A stretch of 64,000 nt of DNA from Lutjanus erythropterus (taxonomy: Eukaryota > Chordata > Actinopteri > Lutjaniformes > Lutjanidae), in contig CM034604.1 of the NCBI GenBank assembly GCA_020091685.1, forward strand, positions 2,903,820 through 2,967,819, in the 5' to 3' direction. Within the stretch, counting starts at the first letter, position 1; the number at the start of each line of letters is the position of its first letter. Made by a program: the position numbers and the translations under genes. The notes beneath the pieces were generated by a model that was not told where the DNA came from, searched no databases, and worked only from the letters and a program-made list of their open reading frames with translations. Positions 36,747 to 48,469 of this stretch are shown here, piece after piece.

Positions 36747-37824
36747 TTAAAGGGATAGTTCCCCAAAAATGATAGTCATTATCTACTCACCCTCATGCCG
36801 ATTGAATATTGGATTTAGTTTTTTTTTAGCTCACACAACACTGCTGGAGTTTCACAGGAAAACAGTGTTGCAAAAATGGTCATATTGTCCACACGCTCAC
36901 TTCACTACATTGTTAAGTACACTGGTTAATTTTATTTGCAGTCAACCACCAATTCATATTCATGTTAGGCATATTCACATAAGTCCATATTACACATTTT
37001 ATTTGCTTTTAGCCTCACACTATTTAAATGGAGTGCACACATTTTCACATTGTAGGGTTAAAACAAGCAATTTTCTGTTCTATTAATCATTTTTATCCTT
37101 TTCTTTTTCCTTTTTTCTTTGCATGAGGTGTGGCCAAGGGCAGAGGATTCTTCAATCTTGTGGCCAGCTCCTCAGGCTGTACCATGTGCTGCCATGTTAG
37201 AGGGGAATTTGGCTTTAGTTAGTTTTTCCTTTGTTTTATTTCTAGTTAACATCTATTTTTGTTTTTCCCTCTTGTGTTATTTGGTTTGCCCAAGCCAGTG
37301 TATGTGTTCCCTCAGGTCTCAGTTTGTTCAGTTAACACCTTGATGTGTTGCTGCTATTTTGAGTGTAGTTCTATTTTGTTGACCTCTTTTATAGGCCTAG
37401 TTATTGAGTTCTTGTTTTGCATTTTTTTTAGGTTAAGAATAACCCAGTTTTTTTCCAACAAACTTTGCCTCACTGCTGGGTCCCTGACACTCCCAAACAG
37501 TGGAAGTGAATGGTGTCCAGTTTTCAAATGTAAAAAACAGCCGAAAAAACACATAAAATGCCTCCATACTGCTTGATTGGTGCACTCCAAGTCTCCTAAA
37601 GCCCAGACATTCTGTTCACTTGCATGTGCACACTGTTCCACCACACACACAGTTCAGACAGTGTGCATGTGAATGTGACTCTAAGCTCAGGATCTACAGT
37701 GAAGATTCGGGCTAAAAACATGGTGTAAATAACATCTTTCAAGTCCACTAAACCTGACCTTCAGTCAGCTTGAGGGTGAGTAGATAATGACTGAATTTCA
37801 TTTATGGGTGAACTATTCCTTTAA
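36747..37824. mobile_element. TTAA-flanked inverted-repeat element, ~1.07 kb
   Basis: TTAA at 36747-36750 and 37821-37824 flanks the mirrored ends 'agggatagttcccc' and 'gggtgaactattcct'. Next to them lie 'tcattatctactcaccctca' and its inverted partner 'tgagggtgagtagataatga'. TTAA duplication points to piggyBac or Kolobok mobilisation. The central ~36900-37480 looks like an unrelated T-rich insertion. Confidence 0.75.
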
Positions 37825-38084
37825 GATTGTTTTGGATGATGTGCTTAAGTTTGATTTATTAAAGATACTGTGCGTAAAACCCTTGCTCATGCAGGTTCTG
37901 AGAAGTACATTTTTAATTGAAGCACCTTTGATCTATAAATCTCAAGTTATACTAATATTGACAGCAGCTGTCTTATAACCAGTGATTATCCCTTATACAA
38001 TGAATCACAGATGAGGGTTTCATCAGGAAAAAAAAACATAATTTCAAGGAAATTGTCTAATTTTTTTGAGGTTTGTATCAAACT

Positions 38085-38743
38085 CAAAGGGACAGTTTAC
38101 CCCCAAATCAAAAATACCTATTTTTCCCCTTGCCTGTAGTGCTGTTTATCCATCTGGATAGTTTTGGTGTGAGCTGCAGAGTTTTGGAGATATCGGCTGT
38201 AGAGAGGTCTGCCTTCTCTCCAATATAATGGGACTGAATGGCACTCAGCTTGTGGTGCTCAAAGCACAAAAAAAAAAATAAATAAAAAAATAAAATACCT
38301 TTGAAAAATTCAAATCTAGTGTCTCTTTCCAGAAATCATGACCCGGTTACTGAAGATAAATCACAGACCTTGTTCATGTAGGAACTACTTTTTTTGCTAC
38401 TAGAAAGAAAGTAGTTCTGGTAGATTCTACTGCAGAAATAAAGTAGCTCCAACACAGTTTAACTACTTCACAACAAGGTCTATGAAATATTTCCAGCAAT
38501 CAGATCCTGATTTTTGGAAAGAGACACTGATTTTGAATTTTTAAAATGTATTTGTTTGGTGCTTGGAGCAACGCACGGCTTTTACCATTTAAGTTCCATT
38601 ATGTTGGAGAAAAGGCAGACATGTCTACAGCCGACATCTCCAGAACTCTGCAGCTGACACCAAAACAGTATAGCTGGACAAATAACACTGCAGGCCAGAG
38701 GAAAAATATGTATTTTTGATTTTGGAGTAAATTGTCCCTTTAA
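38085..38743. mobile_element. TTAA-type MITE with long subterminal inverted repeats
   Basis: The left 'aaagggacagtttaccccca' mirrors the right 'ggagtaaattgtccctttaa'. Inverted similarity extends about 190 bp on each side, including 'ggagatatcggctgtagaga' versus 'tctacagccgacatctcc', then a second inverted pair around 38330-38510. The family is abundant in teleosts. It has no coding content. Confidence 0.75.
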
Positions 38744-39049
38744 GTTTTGAAATGGAAAAAAAATATGTATTTAATTAGAATTAATTGTAATTATTATGTA
38801 AAGTCATTAAAGTGAAAATGAATAATGGTTACTATTACCATCACAAACTCATGATTGTATGCATGGATGCCAGATTACTCATCCAACATTGATGCCAGTT
38901 GTGTGTTTTATGTTTTTGAACACAAAAATAAGAGCGAGGTATTACTGTTCTGTATGATTTTGATGTATTAGTCTGTTTTCCATTGATCTGTTGTTTGAAT
39001 TTAAAGGCTAAAACCTTAATTTTGTCTCTGCTTCCATTCAACATATACT

Positions 39050-41121
39050 TTTACATTCAGTGCATTTCCTCAAACATGTCTATATTAAGAATATGGATAT
39101 TGTTGCTGTTCCAAAATTCAAAGTAAGTTCATGACACTGACATGAAACTGAGAGGGTAACTGATGTTGACACAGCACGTTGCTCTGGTGAGAAGACTAAC
39201 CACCATGTTTGTTTCTCCTGTCATATCACAGCCAATTGCAGCACTTTAAAGTGAGGTAAGAGTCGTCCTCTGAGGCTGTGATGTTCCACAAAAAGCAGCT
39301 GATTGTTGCTTTCACACCTGCTGTGTCGTGAAGCTGCTGTTCTAACAGGAACAGGCGACTGGGATGTCTGGGTAACCTTGAGCTCGCTCCTTCTGAGAGT
39401 CTTAAATCCTCTGTGTGGGCTCGTGTCCTCGTACTCTCCATGAGATGAAGATGCCTTGGAATACATTTTCAGTTTAGAGAGGCATCGTCTTGTTGCCCGT
39501 GGTGACAGTCGCGCAATATTCAAATGATCTCGCAAGGGCAGGACTGAAAGGTCAAGAAAATGTAAGATTGTGCTGCTTGAACAATGCTCTATTAGCTCCT
39601 GAATCAATATAAGGGCTGTGATTGCTCAGCTAATGCTGGATTTTTACAAACACTTGTCTACATAATGTTGCTGTGGGAACCACAGTCACCCCCCAGTGTC
39701 CCTAAAAAACCATTAGAACTCGCAGAACAAAGGTGAATTTAGAGGAGCTTTTAGGGTTTTATGTAAACAACATCAATTCTATTGACTGGATAAACATGGA
39801 TTATACTGACTGCATGAGACACTCCTGTATGAGTTCATGGTGAGACTGAGGGACTAACTGCTGTCATTAATGCCTGAGTCCCACTGGGACCACATGGGAT
39901 TAAAATGGACCCACCCAGAGGAGAGGAAAAGTTAATAAATAAATTAATTAATTAAAGAAAAAAGGGAAAGATCAGGGAGGGATCCTGCATGTGTGTGTGC
40001 AGTGGCATGAGTGTATCAAGACGTGAGTCAGGTTGGGAAGATAAAGATACATATCTTTATATTTTTTGAGTCTCAAAGTATGTTATCTGTTCCATCTGCT
40101 AAATGTCCCATACCTTCTCAGTCCACATATTATACAATGTGTCGGGGGGTCAGGTTTTAATGTGATGCATTAAAAATGAGCTCGATTTAAGACCAATATG
40201 TTCTCGGCTCCTGAGAAATGGCCTTTGCCTGAGACTAATTTGAGCCCAATTAAAGATCGTAATATGTTCTCCTTTTTTTTGTCTCACTGCACTGATTTTA
40301 AATTTTTCTTAAATAATTAGCTCTTGAGATAACAGTGAGATCTAAAAGAAAGCTCGGTTTTCTTTAATAAGATTTTAATTTGACTCAGTGGTCAAATTAA
40401 AGGCGTGTTGCTCCATACGGTCATCAAGAAGAAACCAAGATCTGCTGCTTTTCTTTTGTTCTGCTCCTTTTTTCTCCTGGGAGGGTGTGTGTGTGTGTGT
40501 GTGGAGGGGGGGCTTCAGTAAGCTCAAAATAAGAACCTTGTTTATTTCTCACAAGCAAGGAAATGCAAAGAGAAATAAATCAAACTGGAACTATTAATAC
40601 AAAATATAAAATAAATAAATAAAATTTCATTTATTTGTACAGTTATTTGTTCAAATTACTGACAGCAGAGCTGCAATGATTACTTTTGTTTACTGACATA
40701 ATATCAAAGTGCTAATTGTTTTTAAAGACAAAAATGCCAAAATTCTCTGGTTCCAGTGATTAAAATGTGAGGATGTGTTACTTTTTTCTTTATTATTTCA
40801 CTATGAACTGAAGGTTTTGGACTGTTGGTTGGACAAAAAAAGACATTCAAGAACATCACCTTGGACTATGGGAAACTGTGACGAACATTTGTCACTATTT
40901 TCTGATGTTTTAAACAGCACACTAAATATTTAATCAGTTAACTGAGAACCCCATAAACAGATACATCAATAATTAAAATAAGTTATCTGACTGTCTGCAG
41001 AAATTGTTCATTCATTTACTATTTATTTTTTGAATTTGGTTGGACTGTTCCTTTAACTGATGGACTAAATAACTTGCATGTGAAAGAAATGAGAAGTACA
41101 GCAGTGCATTGTGGCAGCACA
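39050..41121. other. no gene recognised
   Basis: The minus-strand frames at 39221-39607 have no recognisable domain. A hAT-like fragment lies around 40667-40945, and a short GT run and poly-G near 40486-40510. The rest is unassigned AT-rich sequence. Confidence 0.4.
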
Positions 41122-41618
41122 TCACTGGATAAAAAAAAATAGACACCTTATCTCATAATTACGAGATCCTGATCCTGAGGAAAATATTGACCGAATGCAA
41201 CAAGACAAGATAAGGTTAATTCCACTTTTCATGGCAAGAACCCAGATATTAGCGTTATTAACGTTATTATCCATTAACAAGTTAATTTGAATTATGAGTT
41301 GACAAAGTCTGTGGACTAAAAGTCTGTGTATTACTCTTTGTGGCCTGAGGTGAAGAGGTGAAGTTGTTGAATATGGAGAGAGAAGATTTGAAGTTATAGA
41401 AAAAAATGGCTTTACTGAACACCTGAAATTCTCCTGTATGATTACAAAGGCTTCTATAGCCTACAAGTATTGACACAATGAAGAACTTAATAATCCAGGA
41501 CTGTGTAGTTTTACAACTTAATTGTGTCTTACTGTAGCTAAATATTTGTTGCTGGTAAAAGTTGTGAAATGACAATGCTGAAAAAAAATGTGGAAAAGTC
41601 ATGATTCCTGCATATAAT

Positions 41619-41995
41619 AGGGCTGCACAATTTAAACCAAAATATATCTAATTGCAATTATTTTGACTGATATTCCAAATGTAATATGATTTGTAAAATT
41701 AAATTGAAATATGTATCATTGAAGTATATATGTATGGTTCTGATGTTAGTTTACAGGGATCTGTACCAAACAGATCCCTGTAAACTGTCATGTATGTCAA
41801 ATATGATTTTAGATCAGACCATCTCTGTCCTGGATCAGGAGAGGAGGAGGAGAGAAGCAGAGGAGGTGTGAGGTTAACAAGCAGAGGAGGATGTATAGGA
41901 GGAGAGGAGGAGGTGTAGGAGGAGAGGGGAGGAGAGGATGAGGTTGGCCAGGACATTAAATTTCAATTAAATTTCAATGAATTGTTCAGCCCTAG
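41619..41995. mobile_element. hAT-type MITE (TAGGGCTGCACAATT family)
   Basis: The left 'tagggctgcacaatttaaa' is mirrored by 'aatgaattgttcagccctag'. Inside are a 16-bp perfect hairpin around 41748-41786 (tttacagggatctg / cagatccctgtaaa) and a GGA-rich purine run at 41838-41945. It sits between the left terminal repeat and the HECT-like gene of the larger element. Confidence 0.7.
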
Positions 41996-42081
41996 TATAT
42001 AACAGTATACTGATACTCAGGTACAAATTAACTGGCAGTTCATTTAAAGTTAGCTTATATTTTTTAATGTTTCTTCACAGA

Positions 42082-44670
42082 TTGACTCATCGCTTATCAG
42101 AGAAATAGAAGATGCCTACCTTGCACGCTATACCAGTTTATGGGGACAGGACTGCTCTGAGGCGATACTGTCTGGACAAAGAAAAACAAAAAGACAATAG
42201 TTCAAGGACGTCCCTTCTTGAAAAACTTCGAAAGAAACTAAGGACAGCAAGAGCAAGTCAAGATGAAGAGTCTGAACAGGAAACCTGGCCTGCAAAGAGT
42301 GCAAAAAAACCAAACCGTGATCGTTCTAAAAATGCTGTTAAGAGTTCAAGAAAAATTGAGTTAGGGTGGATCCATGAGGGAAAACAAATGAGGAAGCTTT
42401 CTGGTGGGGGCACCAGGGTACTTGAGGTATCCAAGAATTCAACCAAAACATTTTGTCACATGTCAAAGAACTGTTTTTTCCTGGTGGTGAATCGAAAAAA
42501 GGAAAATGGGAAGACTTCCTACACGATATTTATGACTTTAAGGAATGACACCTTGATGAGAGCAGTACTGTTGATGAGTTGTACACAGTGTCAAAATTTG
42601 GGATTTTACGGTTCTACCTAAGCACAACATGCTTCGTAGAGTCATCTGACACAGAAGTGGACAGGAAAAGGGACGAGTGTGGTGTTACTATAGTAGAGCA
42701 GCAGAGACAGACCGATTCTGATGAGCACCAAGAAAAGCCAGCCAGACTGAATGAAGCACAAAGAGAACAATCTGGTACAACTGAAGACTCAAATGTTGTT
42801 GATCTCACCTCTGAGTCTGATAATTCAGAGGTGATCATTGGTGGCCTTGTAGGTGCATCTTCTGCAAGCCAGTTGGATGACACTGTTCCACTTTTCTTTT
42901 CCACTGAGGATATTATCAGTGTTGCTTTTACTACAAGCTCTCCTGTCTTAGCAGATGATATTGACCATGCTGTCCATTCAAGTGCACACTGTGACCAACT
43001 CTCAGAGATCCAACTGAATGCCGCTGTTCCAGTCTTCACACCAACAAATTAAGTCTTCAGTGTTGTCTTGTCCACATCCACTCCTGTTTTGGGAGATTGT
43101 GTTGACTATGCTGTCCATTCAGGTGGTAATGCACATAATGACCCACCCTCAGAGATTCAGCTGGATGATGCTGTCCCAGGTTTCACTCCAGTCAAGGAAG
43201 TCATTGACGGTGCCCCCTCCACATCCACCCCTGTGTCAGGGGACCATGATCAACATACTGACAACTACTCAAGTTTTGATGCAGGCGTTGACCAACATTG
43301 TGTGAGTCTTAAACTTCACAGAGTAAATCTCTTAGAGGAAATGATTTGTCAGTTCGAAGATGAGTCGATTTTGAAGTACCCTTTAAAGTTTGATTTTTAT
43401 TAATGAAAGGGGTGCAGATGCAGATGGTGTGTCCAGAGATGCATATGCTGCTTTTTGGACAGAGTTTTTGGATTCTGCAGCAGAGGGGGCGGAAATGAGG
43501 GTGCCATCCCTGACACCAAAATGGCAGGAGGAAGAGTGGAAAGCTGTGGGAAGAATTTTGGCCAAGGGATTTCTGGATCAGGGATACTTTAAGTTGCACC
43601 TTGCCCCAGCATTTACCACAGCACTGATATTTAGAGAGCATGCTGTGTCTACTGATTCACTGTTTGAATCTTTGATGCTGTACCCGAGTCAGTGTGAGAG
43701 AGAGCTCATAACCTTGATAGTGATGGCCAGAATGAGTTATTAGATCTGCTGGATCGCCTGGGAGTGAAAGCTGTTCCATCACAAGCCAACCTAAAAGCAG
43801 TCCTCCTTCAAGTAGCACACAAACAAATGATACAGCAGCCAAAGTATGCTCTTGAAAACATGTCAGCAGTTGCAGCACAACTCCTGAAGACCACCATTAA
43901 CCACAACAACAAAAATACAGATCATGTATACAGACAAAAAAACAACTTGCAGGAAAGTCCTGAAGCTAACTGAATCAAGTCCAGAGACTCCAGCTGAGAG
44001 ACAAGTCTTGTTGTTTCTTGAGTAGTGATGATGTGAAGATGATGAAGAAAACATCCGCTGACACCGACTTGATTATATAATAAAAAGTTTATTACAAAAA
44101 TGTTCAGCATCGACCAGGCACCATGGTTTGCCTGTGAGAGGACTCGAAGCCAATATGAATCTCTCTGCCCACAAGACATGTAACATAGCTTATATACATT
44201 TGGGTGTCCTTTGTTCCACAAACAACCTCACACATATGGTATACATTACGAGGACTGTTGTCTAAGGTATGTCAAAACATGAAGAAGACCTCCCGAAACC
44301 AAGAGGTACCACATTCTTAACACTCCCTTGAGATTTGAGCTAAAGACCTTTTTCACCTTAACAGGGCAAAATCATATGCAGTAGAACTTCAGACACCACA
44401 CAAGCTCTTGGATTTTTACAACAGTACGTACGAGGACTGGATGAAGTGGGTCTCAGAAGGTTTCTGAGATTTGTGACAGGCTCTGATATCAACTGTGTCA
44501 CAAAAATAGAAGTCATATTTACAGCTTTGGAGGGACTGCAACGTCGACCAGTTGCACACACCTGTGGATCAGTATTGGAGTTACCCTGTACATATAACTC
44601 CTACCCAGAGTTACGTGTGGAGATGGAGAATGTACTGATGAGTAACTATTACACTATGGATATTGTGTAG
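42082..44670 (+). pseudogene. HECT-type E3 ubiquitin-ligase-like gene (G2E3-like fish family), broken
   Basis: It begins after an acceptor-like 'tttcttcacag' (ending 42080). The first part (frame 42112-42621) is lysine/arginine-rich and then shows IELGWIHEGK..R...GGGTR, a conserved block before the HECT domain in a multi-copy teleost family annotated as G2E3-like. A Ser/Thr/Asp-rich linker follows (~42640-43310), with a partly repeated 'stsPV.gDdvDhavhs' pattern. The HECT N-lobe is at about 43390-43740 (NERGADADGVSRDAYAAFW, GRILAKGFLD). The C-lobe resumes after the solo LTR (FLRFVTGSDI, PVAHTCG, LELP.TY) with the catalytic-type Cys codon at 44563-44565 and stop at 44670. Known HECT enzymes take ubiquitin from E2 onto that Cys. 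Several frame shifts plus the LTR insertion break the gene. Confidence 0.72.
44006..44400 (-). mobile_element. solo LTR (retrotransposon/retrovirus-like fossil), ~395 bp
   Basis: Read on the minus strand it starts TGTGGTGTCTGAAG, contains a TATATAAGC promoter-like box and, downstream, an AATAAA signal, the order expected of U3-R-U5. A CAAG direct repeat flanks it (44002-44005 and 44401-44404). It interrupts the HECT-like frame exactly, so the host sequence on both sides joins at one codon. No internal coding region or second LTR is present, so it is a fossil left by LTR-LTR recombination. Family (Ty3/gypsy or ERV) is unresolved, and it is younger than its host element. Confidence 0.7.
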
Positions 44671-46010
44671 TGAGAAATGACACGTAATTGGTGTACACAC
44701 CAGGCAGGGTCCATACTGCCTTGATGTAGTCTGTGGTGCCAAACAGGTGGGGAAGGCTGTACATCAGTAGTAGTCGTCCACTTGGGGAAACTGCATTCCT
44801 ACTGGGGTGAATTCTGTGGCAATTCCACAGGTGAGCAACGTCCTGCAGCTCTCTCTAAAAGAAGAAAAGCAAACAAGGCAAAAAACAAAAAACACTTAGC
44901 CTAAACTTGCACATCTTTTCAATTATTCCATACTTTCCATACTGCAGTCATTCTCCTCCCCAAAGAGGCCATGAAGGGATGATAATAATTCATTATAAAT
45001 CTTAGTTGAAGCTCATATGAGGTTTGAACAGTGAAATAATTAAGCTGTTGTGAATGTTGTGTGAGTCTTTTTTGCAAAAAAATTTCTTGAGCAGCTCAGG
45101 AATAAAATACTTTGGGATTCATATTCACATTGGAATTGTGATTTAATTGTGAATATGAACAGCATGGAGAGGAGAAATGATCACAGCAGCAGTAAATGAC
45201 TAGTGCAACTGGGCATGTGAACAGTATTGTTATAATTAGTTATTGACAGAATAAAAAAACAGTTAGTCCAGAGAAGTTAACAATTAGACCTAATTCATTA
45301 CTCATTTAAAGTGTTTTCTTAATTCAACCAAAAGGAGAAGACTTACCTCAGTTATTTCCAAACATGTGAACTGTATGAGATTTTTGTCAGTGAAGTCCCC
45401 TGAGAAATGGTCATGGTCCTTTAAATCTTCAAAACATTGATCCAGTATTGAGCATGGTGTGTTCTTAAAAATCCCAACCACTGTTCAATCCTTTGGTTAT
45501 GATTACTTGAGGCAATGTGTAGCATCTCTCCTGAACTCGTTGTCATGGGTACCTCTTAAAACATCTGCATCTGCTCCACTGACCGGTTCTCAGTGCCCAG
45601 GTCTGCCCTGATTCGATGCGGTAGTGCCGCTCCTGTCTTCTACTTCATCAATAAAGTAACCAGAAATAACACTGGGGTTGCTATTTGTGGTGTAAGCATG
45701 CAACCACATGACCATACGCAAAAAATCCATCAACGGACTGTTAATACATATTCCATAAGGTTTCAGTTTGTCGTGCAGATCGACATGCCATAGAAGTTAG
45801 GGCCTGGGTTTGTGTACAGGCATCTTCTTAGACGGTTCCGTTGCCTCAGCTGTACTCCTTGAGGATCTAGGATTTTTAACAGGTGCCGTACAGTTCTCTG
45901 AGTCACTACTAAACCAGATTGGATGCATTTCAGATGCATGAATTTGTATCCATGAAACATCCCGTGTTGGGTCAACTGCTCCTGCAGAAAGAGAGCGACA
46001 TCAGCACGTC
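44654..46010 (-). pseudogene. rve/DDE integrase-like transposase, broken
   Basis: On the minus strand, from high to low coordinates: an N-terminal block GYKFMHLKCIQSGLVV..RTVRHLL then NPGPNFY (45763-45975); the integrase core with KLKPYGICIN-like residues, RADLGTEN (second catalytic Asp codon at 45601-45603) and NHNQRIEQWLGFLR (Glu codon at 45484-45486), about 39 codons apart, as expected for a DDE/rve core; and a C-terminal block ELQDVAHLWNCHRIHPSRN and YSLPHLFGTTDYIKAVW (about 44668-44860) that ends at a stop at 44654-44656. It matches a widespread teleost 'integrase core domain' protein family. At least several frame breaks are present. It is the likely transposase of the enclosing element. 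Confidence 0.72.
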
Positions 46011-46299
46011 AGACTGGGCTTTCTGCCTGAACAACCTAACAACTTCAGATGCCTGCACAGTGTTGATATACTAATATTAATACCATCCTCATTTTAAGAA
46101 AGTGTCTCAAACTGAGAAGGTAGTAATGACAGATTAACTGCGATAGCGCCATCATTGCCACTGAGAGAGAGGATTTACAGGCAGAGAGATCAGAATCTAC
46201 GTGATCGAGATCTTTTCAAGTAATTCGAGATCAGGATCTCGGATCTCGAATTATGAGATAAGGTGTCTATTTTTTTTTTTAATCCAGTGAATGCAATGC

Positions 46300-47645
46300 T
46301 TCCATAGAAAAGTGATGCACAGACCCAACATGAGTGGAGCAGCAACAACAAAGGAACTGTTACTATATTTTGAGAGTATCTAGCTTCCATATAGTGACGT
46401 ATCTCTGAGTAAAATAGGACAGGTAGCTGGGACATGAAGTTGGGAGGAATTTGAATGTTGAAAAATGGGCGTGTCTGTGTCTCGAAGTTTGGCTCTGTAC
46501 TGCTAAAATGTTACCTTGCAAAGGCGGTTGGATTTGTGAGATCACAAGATCATAGTCCATGGGCGATGATCAGAACCACGTTCTGCCATGACAAAACAGC
46601 AGAATATACATACAAACACCCTGCTGTGCACACATGTGCACTGCACTGCAACACATGTTTAATACGCCAATGTTTACATCCACATTGCTGATTGGATAAC
46701 ACCTGTGGCACCCTGCAGACGAGAGAAAATGTATTCAAAAGATTTTCAGATTGAACACGCCCTGGTTGGTTGAAGGAAAGCGGTGGATGGACGTGATAGA
46801 CCTGCCAACTGTTTTTTTTAAGTGCCTGCCCTTTTCCACAGTTTCTAGGACGACTTCCAGATGGTTCTGTGTAACAAACCATCTGGTTGTAGTTAGTGAA
46901 GAGTCAAGGTTGATTGGTGGGTGGATGTCATGATATTATTGGCTGGGGCTGGCTGGTTCCACCTTACATAAGCACACATCATGTTTTGTTCTATAGGATG
47001 GAAGCACGATTGGATTTTGATGATTAACGAATTAAAAAAAATGTCTTTTAGTTTTTAAAAATATATATTGTTAAATTGCTGCACAGTGTGACCAGGGATG
47101 TGATCTGACAGGGTTAAGAAGGCATTTTTCATTTCATCTCAGCTTTAGGTACATTTTATTGGCAATATTAAAAGAGTACTCATACATGGCCCCCGCCTCT
47201 TGCTGATCAGCCTGATCCTGTCTCACTCTGTCTGCCTCCGTCCTAACAGGTGAGGCTACTCAGTAATTGGAGCACTTAAAAAGAGGGGGAGGGGACTGCA
47301 GTTCACTTTCTTTCTGCCTCCTGGCAGCAGCTGCTGCAGCAGTTGGTTTGGTGGTGGTTGTCATGTGACCCCAAGTAGTTACTTTTGGTTTTCTTTTTCT
47401 GTCTTTTGTCTTCCTGGTGAGTCCACTAGTTCAGTTTTTGTGGCTTTATTTCTGTTGTGTAGGTTGTAGTTTGTTTATGTTAGGGTAGGGGGGAGAACCC
47501 TGTTCCACCAGCCCCATGTGGGCTGGACAGTGGTGGCTCCCCTTCTTTTGTCCTTTTTGGCTGGCCCACCAGTATTTAGTTTGGGAGGGGATTTAACTTT
47601 TGTTGGTTTCCCTTTGGTACGAGCTAACTTAGGGGATTGTAACAT
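46300..47645. other. no gene recognised
   Basis: Small overlapping frames on both strands (46363-46933) have no recognisable domain. A Pro/Gly-poor, T-rich stretch near 47330-47620 resembles the insert in the 36.7-37.8 kb element and may be an old retroposon tail. Confidence 0.35.
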
Positions 47646-47655
47646 CACACTACAC

Positions 47656-48204
47656 CAGGCATGTCCAGACTATTCCATAAAGGGCTGAGTGGCTGCAGGT
47701 TTTTGATCCAACCAGTCTACAGCACACCTGATTTCACTAATTAGCTGTTTGAAGTCTGAAATCAGGGGCAGCACAGTCACAGCAAGAAGGTCCTGAGTTC
47801 AAATCCCCCAGCTGGCTGGGGCAGGGCCTTTCTGTGTGGAGTTTGCATGTTCTCCTCATGTCTGCGTGGGTTCTCTCCGGGTTCTCCGGCTTCCTCCCAC
47901 AGTCCAAAGACATGCATGCTAGGTTAATTGGTGACTCTAAACTGCCCGTAGGTGTGAGTGTGAGTGGTTGTCTGTCTCTGTGTCAGCCCTGTGATGAACT
48001 GGCCACTTGTCCAGGGTGAACCCCGCCTCTTGCCCAGTGTCAGCTGGGATAGACTCCAGTCCCTCGCAACCCTTCGGGAATAAGCGGTTACAGTTAATGA
48101 ATGAAATCAGTTGATTAAATGAGTCCAGCCCGGTGTGCTCTGGCTTGTTAGGAATGAAAACCTGCAGCCACGTGGCCCTTTATGGAACAGTTTGGACATG
48201 TCTG
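47656..48204. mobile_element. hAT-type MITE carrying a SINE
   Basis: CAGGCATGTCCAGACT at the left and its inverted partner ending GGACATGTCTG at the right are followed inward by mirrored 'ttccataaagggc' and 'gtggctgcaggttt' blocks. The 8-bp flanks cactacac (47648-47655) and tactacac (48205-48212) are a one-mismatch target duplication, as expected for hAT. The SINE at 47766-48101 divides the element. Confidence 0.85.
47766..48101 (+). mobile_element. tRNA-derived fish SINE
   Basis: The 5' part has a tRNA B-box-like 'gagttcaaatcc', followed by the widespread fish body 'gtttgcatgttctcc', 'ggcttcctcccacagtccaa', 'ggttaattggtgactctaaa', and a tail 'taagcggttacagttaatga'. It is flanked by a perfect 9-bp duplication, tgaaatcag (47757-47765 and 48102-48110). 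The 61-residue frame across it is not a gene. Confidence 0.85.
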
Positions 48205-48469
48205 TACTACACAGTTGATTTTTCAGTTGATCAACTAATGCATTAATAAACTAATTGTTGCAGTTTTACTGACAAAGTAATCTTGACTCAAGGTTACTTA
48301 CTGTGTGTGAATATTTGGCATTAATGGTGAACTGAAACATCTGATATGAAATGTTCTGATGTATTGTTCTTGACAACTGAAACAATGAAGCATTGATAAA
48401 AATTGATGTGTAGGCCTGTGACATCATCAGCCTGATACACCTGTTATTATACAGCAGTTTTAGGTCCCC

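Larger units (their letters stand above)
41122..46290. mobile_element. ~5.2-kb TIR transposon carrying HECT-like and integrase-like genes
   Basis: The left terminus 41122-41169 and right terminus ~46240-46290 are inverted copies over about 47 bp. Both start TCACTGGAT, then an A-run, then TAGACACCTTATCTCATAAT and CGAGATCC; differences are A-run length plus single indels. An outer GCATTG (41106-41111; inverted at 46294-46299) may extend them. Inside, a HECT-type ubiquitin-ligase-like gene runs rightward and an rve/DDE integrase-like gene runs leftward, meeting tail to tail near 44655-44670. Later insertions are a hAT MITE (41619-41995) and a solo LTR (44006-44400). No target duplication could be fixed by eye. 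Both genes are disrupted, so the copy is dead. Eukaryotic superfamilies with rve-type transposases (IS3EU, Ginger) are candidates; assignment is inference. Confidence 0.7.

Noticed and set aside
39221-39607. 128-residue minus-strand frame
   Set aside because: No recognised family, and a second overlapping frame is equally open, which suggests chance.
47834-48019. Small frame with Cys-rich end
   Set aside because: It lies wholly inside a SINE.
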